Source: XYD12-FULL-36-8 sp964391015 (GTDB lineage Bacteria; Bacteroidota; Ignavibacteria; Ignavibacteriales; Ignavibacteriaceae). Taken from it: 64,000 nucleotides of DNA. The notes under the pieces are model-generated. The model ran no database searches, was not told the origin of the DNA, and saw only the letters and a list, made by a program, of their open reading frames with translations. Positions within the stretch are counted from its first letter, which is position 1. Each line of letters opens with the position of its first letter. The stretch spans positions 113,794 to 177,793 of the forward strand of contig CAYMKU010000003.1 in assembly GCA_964391015.1 (NCBI GenBank). Direction: 5' to 3'. Of this stretch, positions 8,596-15,151 are shown in pieces. Position numbers and translations under genes: made by a program.

Positions 8596-9243
8596 TCATA
8601 TCTTATTCACAAACTCTCTTGCAATCCTAACTGCTTCTGAGGCATTCTTACCATACGCATCTGCACCTATTTGTTCTGCAAAAGCTTTTGATACTGGTGC
8701 ACCACCAATCATTATTTTTACAGACAAATTTTCATTCTTAATTTTTTCAATCACAGTTTTCATGTAAAGCATTGTTGTGGTTAATAGGGCAGACATACCA
8801 ACTATATTCGCATTTTCTTTTTTTACAGCATCAACGAATTTTTCCTGTGAAGCATCAATCCCAATGTCAACGACTTTGAATCCGTTTCCGCGAAGCATCA
8901 TTGAAACAATATTTTTTCCAATGTCATGAATATCACCCTTTACAGTTCCCATTACAACAGTTCCGATTGCAGGAATGTTTGATTCTGTAAGCAATGGTTC
9001 AAGTAACGCTAAGGATGATTTCATCGCACGCGCTGAAATTAAAACTTGAGGCACGAAAATAATGTTGTCTCTAAATCTTAGTCCAACCACATCCATCCCC
9101 GGAAGTAATCCGTTGTCTAAAATTTCCTTTGGTGAATGATTTAATGCCAGGAGCTGTTTTGTTAATTCGATTGCTTCGAGATGCTTGCCGTCAATTACAA
9201 CTTCAGATAATCTTTTTAGGAGTATTTCTATTTCAGTGTTCAT
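8596..9243 (-). CDS. methyltransferase cognate corrinoid protein (B12-binding)
   Basis: This 215-residue protein has the helical cap domain (about 1-88: LEAIELTKQLLALNHSPKEIL, NGLLPGMDVVG) and the Rossmann cobalamin-binding domain (about 90-215) of the MtaC/MtbC/MetH family. The base-off signature is present as GDIHDIGKNI, with H106 as lower axial ligand and D104/G109 completing DxHxxG; GMSALLTTTM and a C-terminal GG loop are also present. It would shuttle methyl groups between two methyltransferases. Its ATG at 9243 shares one base with the TGA of the UroD-family gene, so translation is probably coupled. A TTG one codon earlier is an alternative start but adds nothing. Confidence 0.92.
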   Translation of the reverse strand: MNTEIEILLKRLSEVVIDGKHLEAIELTKQLLALNHSPKEILDNGLLPGMDVVGLRFRDNIIFVPQVLISARAMKSSLALLEPLLTESNIPAIGTVVMGTVKGDIHDIGKNIVSMMLRGNGFKVVDIGIDASQEKFVDAVKKENANIVGMSALLTTTMLYMKTVIEKIKNENLSVKIMIGGAPVSKAFAEQIGADAYGKNASEAVRIAREFVNKI

Positions 9244-10418
9244 CAATAATGTCCGAAAGTTTCAACGAGCTCATACAGCAGTTCAACATTTTGCGGTGGA
9301 GTTTTGGGGGCAACTGAACAAGCAGAGCTTAAGATAAATCCGCCTTTTTCTTTCCCGACATTTATTCGCCATTCCGTATCTTTTTTTATTTGTTCTGTTG
9401 AGCCGAGCAAAAGTGTATTTACAGGATCAATATTTCCTTTGATGAATGCTTTGCCTATTAAAATTTTCTTCGCCTCTTCCAATTCAACAGTTCCCAATGG
9501 AGGCGGATCGAGCGTGTCTATTCCATTTGTGGATGTTTCAAGCATTAAATCAAGCCGATCACCAATACTGCCGCAAGTATGTGTGTAAATAGGAACATCA
9601 AATTCTTTTTGAACTTCTGTTATAATTTTTCTCTCGTAAGGAAGCACAAATTCAACATAATGTTCGCGTGAAATCAATCCTGCTCCTGCAAATGCTGAGG
9701 AGATTAAAATGGCATCAACTTTTTCCGATGCTTGGAGTTTTGCCAATGTAATTGCTCCTTCGGTTAATCTTTCTAATATTGCTTTTGATTTTCCGGGATC
9801 ATCCATAACTGCAATCAACGCACTTTCATAATTCAGCATTTCAAGAAATTGAGACCAAGGTGAAAATATCTCCGAATGAACAGAGATTTTATCACCAACT
9901 TTTCTTTTTACTGCTTTGATTATATCTGCGTGATAAGAAGGAAAGAAGTTTTGGAATTCTCTTGGCTCAGTTTCAAAACTCCATTTGTAAGGATATTTTA
10001 TTTCAGTTAAGTCCCATGGTTCCATGTAAAATAATTTTTCGGGGTCAATATCTTCAAAAGTGGGAAAGTAACGTGAACCATCCGGCTGATAAAAATGTGG
10101 ATTATCGTCTGCTGGAATTATTGTAAAGCAATCATTTTTCCAGATGATTTTTGTTTCAGTATCAGTCTTTTCAATTTTCTTAATATACTTTTTATTCTGA
10201 GGATCACGCCCGGGAAGATTGATCAAAATTCCATCGAAGTTATATTTCTTTTGCTGTTCAACTAAAGCTTCAGCAAAACCTTCGGACTCCAACCAAATAT
10301 CTACTGGATTTAATTTCGAGTTTAGAAAATAATGTCCAATAGAAAGCTGACACATAAGCGGAACTCTGTCGGGAATTCCGAGGTGCATTGCTTTGTATAT
10401 GCGTTCTTTGGATGTCAT
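9243..10418 (-). CDS. uroporphyrinogen decarboxylase-family methyltransferase (MtaA/CmuA-like)
   Basis: The 391-residue protein belongs to the UroD superfamily but is not a heme enzyme. It carries the zinc-thiol pattern of corrinoid:thiol or methoxy methyltransferases: H280 and C282 in YTHTCGS, then C367 in LSSACSVAPKTP. The N-terminus (SKERIYKAMHLGIPDRVP) is the usual family opening. The gene is first in a cluster with a corrinoid protein and a homocysteine S-methyltransferase. It may therefore load methyl groups onto the corrinoid from an unknown donor, or take them from it. The donor cannot be deduced from sequence. The region upstream of its start holds a divergent 21-bp repeat array rather than a clear promoter or cobalamin riboswitch. 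Confidence 0.85.
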   Translation of the reverse strand: MTSKERIYKAMHLGIPDRVPLMCQLSIGHYFLNSKLNPVDIWLESEGFAEALVEQQKKYNFDGILINLPGRDPQNKKYIKKIEKTDTETKIIWKNDCFTIIPADDNPHFYQPDGSRYFPTFEDIDPEKLFYMEPWDLTEIKYPYKWSFETEPREFQNFFPSYHADIIKAVKRKVGDKISVHSEIFSPWSQFLEMLNYESALIAVMDDPGKSKAILERLTEGAITLAKLQASEKVDAILISSAFAGAGLISREHYVEFVLPYERKIITEVQKEFDVPIYTHTCGSIGDRLDLMLETSTNGIDTLDPPPLGTVELEEAKKILIGKAFIKGNIDPVNTLLLGSTEQIKKDTEWRINVGKEKGGFILSSACSVAPKTPPQNVELLYELVETFGHY

Positions 10419-10505
10419 TTATTTATGCGAATGTATGAATTAAAAATACGGAAAGAAAGGAAAAGATGTGAAATAGCCAAAGCGCGAAATCAATTGTTTC
10501 CTCTC

Positions 10506-10652
10506 ATTTATAGTATGATAAATATCTAATTCCTTTTGCTTGATTTCGTTTTTCTTTCGTTAAATATTGTATTGATTTTCTTAGATGTCTTTAATCTCTG
10601 GCTAAATATCTAATTTCTTTCGCTTGATGTCATTTTACTTTAGCTAGTTATC
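10506..10652 (-). repeat. left arm of a divergent 21-bp monomer array (seven degenerate units)
   Basis: Read on the minus strand from the palindrome at 10649-10660, this stretch divides exactly into seven units of 21 bp, starting at 10652, 10631, 10610, 10589, 10568, 10547 and 10526. Most begin with GATA, GACA or AATA and contain an AGC-n-AAAG core, for example GATAACTAGCTAAAGTAAAA and GACATCAAGCGAAAGAAATT. They are diverged but keep both phase and orientation. The arm ends 87 bp before the start codon of the UroD-family gene. Confidence 0.75.
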
Positions 10653-10656
10653 ATAT

Positions 10657-11309
10657 GATACCAAGCAAGAGTAAATGGATACCTTGTGACATCAAACAGA
10701 TACCAAGCAAGAGTAAATGGATATGTTGTGACATCAAACAGATAGTAAGCAAGAGTAAATGGATACCTTGTGACATCAAACAGATACCAAGCAAGAGTAA
10801 ANNNNNNNNNNNNNNNNNNNNNNNNNNNNNNNNNNNNNNNNNNNNNNNNNNNNNNNNNNNNNNNNNNNNNNNNNNNNNNNNNNNNNNNNNNNNNNNNNNN
10901 NGAGTAAATGGATACCTTGTGACATCAAACAGATACCAAGCAAGAGTAAATGGATACCTTGTGACATCAAACAGATACCAAGCAAGAGTAAATGGATATG
11001 TTGTGACATCAAACAGATAGTAAGCAAGAGTAAATGGATACCTTGTGACATCAAACAGATACCAAGCAAGAGTAAATGGATATGTTGTGACATCAAACAG
11101 ATAGTAAGCAAGAGTAAATGGATACCTTGTGACATCAAACAGATACCAAGCAAGAGTAAATGGATACCTTGTGACATCAAACAGATACCAAGCAAGAGTA
11201 AATGGATACCTTGTGACATCAAACAGATACCAAGCGAAAGTAAAAGGATAGTAAGCTCCAGAAAAAGGATAACGAGCGAAAGTAAAGGGATAGTGCACAA
11301 AAGTAAATA
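10657..11309 (+). repeat. right arm of the 21-bp array with a 42-bp higher-order unit, interrupted by a gap
   Basis: GATA recurs every 21 bp from 10657 to the gap and from 10911 to 11309: seven monomers (the last one cut) before the gap and 19 after it. Two types alternate, A (GATAccAAGCAAGAGTAAAT) and B (GATAccTTGTGACATCAAAC), giving a nearly identical 42-bp repeat. A linked variant, B with GATATG followed by A with GATAGT, appears three times. The last three monomers (11247-11309) lose the A/B alternation and resemble the left arm. Both strands stay open because 42 is a multiple of three; there is no codon or protein evidence of coding. Confidence 0.88.
10802..10901. other. assembly gap of 100 N inside the tandem array
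   Basis: The run of exactly 100 N sits within identical 42-bp repeats on both sides, so it is a placeholder where assembly failed. The true array length and copy number are unknown. Confidence 0.98.
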
Positions 11310-11382
11310 GAAATTGTACACGTAAGTCTAAATTGTTGATTAAAGCGGGAAGATGTGAAATGTTATTCTTTAACTTGTGACT

Positions 11383-11488
11383 GTCATTCCGAACCTGCCT
11401 GCAGACTTGTTTCGGAATCTACTGAGGCAGCTGCATAAAAATAGAAGCTGTCCGAAGGACTCCTTCGGAGAAACAAGTTCAGCTTGAC
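11383..11488. repeat. dispersed imperfect palindrome, copy 2
   Basis: The left end reads GTCATTCCGAAC, then an extra CTGCCTGCAGA, then CTTGTTTCGGAATCT. The right end, reverse-complemented, reads GTCAAGCTGAACTTGTTTC. An internal GTCCGAAGGACTCCTTCGGA hairpin is shared with copy 1. It ends 10 bp beyond the stop of the minus-strand gene at 11499 and could fold as a terminator, but no T-run was identified. Confidence 0.78.
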
Positions 11489-11498
11489 TACTCAGACA

Positions 11499-11861
11499 CT
11501 ATTCCGCAAACTTCACGCTTTCGAGATAGAAGGGTGGTTCCATCACTCTAAGCATTACTTCGTTAGTCTTAAAATTTACTTCCTCGTTGGGATTCAATTG
11601 AGCGATTGTAGTTGAAGAGATTTGCCTGTCAATCATGTAATTGATGACAATATTTTTAAGGACTTTATCAGTCATATTTTTTGCAGTGCCTTCCGCATGA
11701 CCATAATTCCTTGCAGAAACTCCGGGTGCATCCAAGCTTGCGCTTTGCTGTACACGGACTAAGCTGCCTTCAACATGAATTGTTTCTTTTTCCTTTACAA
11801 AATTGTCATAGACCAGGTACGCTGCCACCACAACTGCCAAAAAAATAAAAAGCTTTTTCAT
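11499..11861 (-). CDS. small membrane-anchored or exported protein with FxLYD-like domain
   Basis: This 120-residue protein starts with a single hydrophobic segment (KKLFIFLAVVVAAYLVYDNF), then a charged linker and a compact domain beginning GHAEGTAKNMTDKVLKNIVI. That domain resembles FxLYD/DUF3426-type beta-sandwiches, which describe covariation of polar contacts in secreted or anchored proteins (NMTDKVLKNIVINYMID, LNPNEEVNFKT). A good ribosome binding site (GAAGGAAG) precedes the ATG. No function can be assigned. It stands alone on the minus strand between the repeat array and the GmrSD-like gene. The family match is from motif memory and is moderate. Confidence 0.6.
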   Translation of the reverse strand: MKKLFIFLAVVVAAYLVYDNFVKEKETIHVEGSLVRVQQSASLDAPGVSARNYGHAEGTAKNMTDKVLKNIVINYMIDRQISSTTIAQLNPNEEVNFKTNEVMLRVMEPPFYLESVKFAE

Positions 11862-12133
11862 AGTTTCTTCCTTCGTTATGAATGATTCTTATTACTCACT
11901 TGTCCAAAAACATACCATGAAAATGAGTCAAGGGAACTGATGCAATTGTTATTTTCATGTCTCAGTTTTACGTTTGCAGTAATTGTTACAACAAAGTTGT
12001 ACATTTTAGAGGTTACCAGCGATAGATATTGAGTTTAGGAGAGGTTATATTTGTGCGGTAATTATTCTAAAAACTTTGGAAGTTGGAACAAATAAATCAG
12101 ATTAACTTTATAAACAAATATTAAATTAACTAT

Positions 12134-13867
12134 ATGGAAAAAGAGTTCAGTTTTCAAGCCAGAGATACTAAATTAAAGGAAATACTTTTCTCAACTGCAA
12201 AATATCAAATACCTCGCTATCAAAGGCCGTACACTTGGAGTGAAGATCAACTTTCAGACTTTTGGAACGATTTGTCTAACAATCATAGTTCTTATTTTAT
12301 TGGTTCATTTATACTCAATAAAGAGACACTGAATGATTCGGGGTACGTTGATGTTATAGACGGACAACAGCGAATGCTAACCGCAACCATATTTATTGCA
12401 GTTATTCGTGATTTAATGAAAGATTTAGACACCAAGAAATCGGAGCTTATTCAGATTCAAGACGTAGCCATATTGGATAGAAACGGTAATGAATCATATC
12501 GTGTTATCTGTGGAGATTCAACAAGGTCATTTTTTGAACATCATATACAAAGTACTTCATTAAAAATATTAGAAAGCGATCCACAAACCACTGAGGAAAT
12601 CAGAATAAAAAAGAATTATCATTTTTTCCATTCGAAAATTTCAGATGAACTAAGAAAAAGAGCTAACAAAGAAGATAAAATAATTTACCTTCAGGAGTTA
12701 CGGGAGAGAGTAGCTGATTTGATTGTAATCGAAATTGAAATTGAAAGTGAAGAAGATGCTTACGAAATATTTGAGACTACCAATGCTCGAGGTGTGGAGT
12801 TATCAGTTGCTGACCTGCTTAAAAATCTTATATTTAAGAAAATTCCAAAGAAAAAGGATAAAGACCTGGCAAAAGATCTATGGACAGAAATTGTAGGTAA
12901 TATAGCAGCTACCAACACTGAAATAAAGAAATTTCTTCGTTACTATTGGATTTCAAAGCACTCCTTTGTAACAGAAAAGAAATTATTTAAGGAAATAAAA
13001 AAAGAAATAACTGACTGGGAACAATTTCTTTATGATCTGTTTGATGCCTCAGAGGATTATTTCAAATTAATTCAAGGTTCAGACGATGAGTGGCGTGATA
13101 TTAAAAATGGGCAAAAGATAATAAAATCGTTATCGGCAATTCAGATTATGAATGTGTCTCAATGTTATGTTTTATTCTTATCTATTTTACGTAATATCAA
13201 AAAAATTGAAACTGATCCAACTAAGATTTTTGAACTGATAGAGAAATTTACTTTTCAGTATTCTTCGATCTGTAAATTACCTGGAAATAATGTAGAAAAA
13301 ATTTATTCAAAGTATGCAAGAAGAATTGAACAAATTATTAAAACAGAAACTCAGAAAAACATCACAAAAAAGATACAATCGACGTTTGAAGAATTAAAAA
13401 AAGAACTAATGGATGAAAAGCCCTCATTTGATCTCTTTAAAGATAATTTTATGGAAATCGAATACGGGCGTTCAGAGCGTACACGTACACTAGCTAAGTA
13501 CATTCTGAATGGTATTAATAATCTTGATGAAACTGGCGAGTATTTAATTGATTTTGCGAATGTTAATATTGAACATATACTTCCTCAAAATCCTGATCCT
13601 GGTTGGAAACTAACAAAGAAAGATATTAAGGATTATGTTGATAGGCTTGGTAACCTAACTTTAGTGCATAAAAAAATAAATTCGAGAATTGGCAATAAAA
13701 TTATTCAGGATAAAATTGAGGAATTGAAAAAATCTGAGATCAAAATGACGAAGGAAATTGTAAAATATCTTGGGACTAATAAATTTTCTTGGTCGAAAGA
13801 TGATATTACAAAAAGACAATTGACTTTTGCAGAAATAGCATACAATAAGTCATGGTATTTTGATTAG
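12134..13867 (+). CDS. DUF262/DUF1524 protein, GmrSD-like type IV restriction family
   Basis: This 577-residue protein has the two-domain build of single-chain GmrSD-type nucleases, which can cut modified, often phage, DNA. The N-terminal DUF262 (ParB-like) domain shows IPRYQRPYTWS (26-36), DGQQR (76-80) and FETTNARGVELSVADLLKN (about 214-232). The C-terminal DUF1524 domain has the His-Me-finger-like motif NIEHILPQNP with H481, then DRLGNLTLVHKKINSRIGNK. A basic, lysine-rich helical middle connects them. No methylase or other defence gene flanks it, as expected for a modification-dependent enzyme. It lies in an accessory segment with decayed genes and REP palindromes, consistent with horizontal gain. 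A general nucleic-acid role other than defence cannot be excluded. Confidence 0.87.
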   Translation: MEKEFSFQARDTKLKEILFSTAKYQIPRYQRPYTWSEDQLSDFWNDLSNNHSSYFIGSFILNKETLNDSGYVDVIDGQQRMLTATIFIAVIRDLMKDLDTKKSELIQIQDVAILDRNGNESYRVICGDSTRSFFEHHIQSTSLKILESDPQTTEEIRIKKNYHFFHSKISDELRKRANKEDKIIYLQELRERVADLIVIEIEIESEEDAYEIFETTNARGVELSVADLLKNLIFKKIPKKKDKDLAKDLWTEIVGNIAATNTEIKKFLRYYWISKHSFVTEKKLFKEIKKEITDWEQFLYDLFDASEDYFKLIQGSDDEWRDIKNGQKIIKSLSAIQIMNVSQCYVLFLSILRNIKKIETDPTKIFELIEKFTFQYSSICKLPGNNVEKIYSKYARRIEQIIKTETQKNITKKIQSTFEELKKELMDEKPSFDLFKDNFMEIEYGRSERTRTLAKYILNGINNLDETGEYLIDFANVNIEHILPQNPDPGWKLTKKDIKDYVDRLGNLTLVHKKINSRIGNKIIQDKIEELKKSEIKMTKEIVKYLGTNKFSWSKDDITKRQLTFAEIAYNKSWYFD

Positions 13868-13909
13868 GAATCACCGTAGTTTTTGTAAGTAAAATATTGT
13901 AAATGAAAA

Positions 13910-14521
13910 ATGGAATACCTAATTCTCTCTTCAATTTGGGTGGGATATTGTGTCCTGCATAGTTTTTTAATCAGCATAAGGTTTACAAATTTTCTCACCC
14001 GCACATTAAAAAACTATTATGCTTTCTACAGACTTTTCTATATACTGTTTTCTTTGGTACTGCTTGTCTGGGTAATCAAATATTCAGCTCAATTAGATAA
14101 TGAGATTATAATAACATACGTCCCGCCCTGGTCAATAATCAGGCAAGTGCTTACGTGGGGAGCATTACTAATGTTCTTCTGGGCTTTTTTCTTCAACTAT
14201 GATTCACTGTCATTTTTCGGAATCCGCCAAATACTAAACTTTGGAAAGGTGAAACAAACCAATCCCTCAGAAGAAATTAAAAAGAACGGGCTGTTATCAA
14301 TTACGAGACATCCGATGTATTTGGCGCTCATAATTTATTTATGGTGCCAAACCTTTAAGTTGATAGATATTGTTGTAAATATAATCTTAACAATTTATGT
14401 CATCATAGGGACATTGCTTGAGGAAAAGAAACTTGTTTTAGAATTTGGTGAAGCATACCGAAAATATCAGCAGGAAGTCTCGATGTTAATTCCATTTACG
14501 AAAAGAAAGTATAAACAGTAA
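13910..14521 (+). CDS. ICMT/NnrU-like membrane methyltransferase family protein
   Basis: This is a 203-residue integral membrane protein with about five hydrophobic helices. The C-terminal half has the S-adenosylmethionine-dependent membrane methyltransferase signature RHPMYLALIIYLW, followed by LLEEKKLVLEFGEAYRKYQQEVSMLIPF, as in isoprenylcysteine carboxyl methyltransferase and NnrU relatives. The acceptor is not predictable. It starts 42 bp after the GmrSD-like gene on the same strand, so they may be co-transcribed without a shared function. A remnant of a second gene of the same superfamily lies 150 bp downstream behind REP palindromes. Confidence 0.8.
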   Translation: MEYLILSSIWVGYCVLHSFLISIRFTNFLTRTLKNYYAFYRLFYILFSLVLLVWVIKYSAQLDNEIIITYVPPWSIIRQVLTWGALLMFFWAFFFNYDSLSFFGIRQILNFGKVKQTNPSEEIKKNGLLSITRHPMYLALIIYLWCQTFKLIDIVVNIILTIYVIIGTLLEEKKLVLEFGEAYRKYQQEVSMLIPFTKRKYKQ

Positions 14522-14560
14522 TATACGTCTTACGTGTGGACGTGAATAATTTACAAATGT

Positions 14561-14654
14561 GGGCTGAAGCCCAATGACGAGTGGCATGTTTAATAACCCC
14601 AGCCTTAAGGCTGGGGTTAGGCAAATAACGTAATAATTTATGGACTTCAGTCCA
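14561..14654. repeat. cluster of three REP-like palindromes
   Basis: Three short palindromes occur in 94 bp: GGGCTGAAGCCC at 14561-14572, a perfect 24-bp palindrome centred on CCTTAAGG at 14595-14618 (arms AACCCCAGCCTT), and TGGACTTCAGTCCA at 14641-14654. The first resembles the GGGCTAAAGCCC palindromes that flank the transposase at 52732. These are typical substrates of REP-associated tyrosine transposases. The cluster sits between an ICMT-like gene and a fragment of another. Confidence 0.78.
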
Positions 14655-14670
14655 TTTTCCTACAGATAGG

Positions 14671-14838
14671 TTTTATACTTTGCTAATTGGATTTCCAATT
14701 TATTACGGGGCAATGTTTTCCTTAATGCTTGCGTTTGTTTTCATTGCGAGTATTTTATTCTGGAGATATTTGGAAGAGATAGAATTGGATAAAAGATTTC
14801 CCGATTACAAAGAATACAAAGTACGAACGTTGTTTTGA
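14671..14838 (+). pseudogene. C-terminal remnant of an ICMT-like membrane methyltransferase
   Basis: The frame ending at the TGA at 14836-14838 reads LLIGFPIYYGAMFSLML, a hydrophobic stretch, then FWRYLEEIELDKRFPDYKEY and KVRTLF. The EE-x-x-L-x-x-xFPDYKEY ending is the usual tail of isoprenylcysteine-methyltransferase-type proteins. The frame runs back into the REP palindromes with no credible start, and the signature RHP motif is missing, so only the last 55 or so residues survive. It is too short for a working enzyme. Confidence 0.6.
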
Positions 14839-14983
14839 GTTTAAGATTTATAAGTTACTCGCTGAAATAAAACCTTTATTATAATTCCCGTCTTCTTCCG
14901 CAATTAAAGTTCAACCAATAAAATGGAGTGTTGCATATCACTAAAGACGTTATATACTTAAAGATAATCCAAGTATTTTAAAT

Positions 14984-15046
14984 AAGACAAAAGAGTTCTT
15001 TGCTAAACTTGGTTTTACATTTGATCCATAATTTTCCAATGAATGG
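14984..15046 (+). pseudogene. decayed fragment of a glyoxalase/VOC-type protein
   Basis: The translation reads KTKEFFAKLGFTFDP, an in-frame TAA, then FSNEW. This matches the first beta-alpha unit of vicinal-oxygen-chelate proteins of the PhnB/glyoxalase type, where such a stretch is usually followed by a QFS/TNE segment. The stop codon and loss of everything downstream mark it as a relic. The rest of 14839-15151 shows no gene, only AT-rich sequence. Confidence 0.45.
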
Positions 15047-15151
15047 GGCTAGCTGATATCAAAGAATTACTTCAATAAAATTTTTTTAACAATAATAAAG
15101 ATAGATAAAGATGAAATTCTATCTGAGTCGAATTATAGAGAAATAGTAGTC

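Noticed and set aside
10419..10505. A cobalamin riboswitch upstream of the corrinoid cluster
   Set aside because: No B12-box-like sequence or recognisable riboswitch core was seen; the space is short and runs into the repeat array.
10651..11298. Long open frame with 14-residue repeats (YPFTLAWYLFDVTR) as a repeat protein
   Set aside because: Several frames on both strands are open simply because the repeat length is a multiple of three. There is no ribosome binding site, the frame crosses an N gap, and it begins and ends with the satellite.
10657..11309. The regularly spaced repeats as a CRISPR array
   Set aside because: The intervals between repeats are themselves repeats; there are no unique spacers, no cas genes and the unit is a 21-bp monomer with 42-bp dimers.
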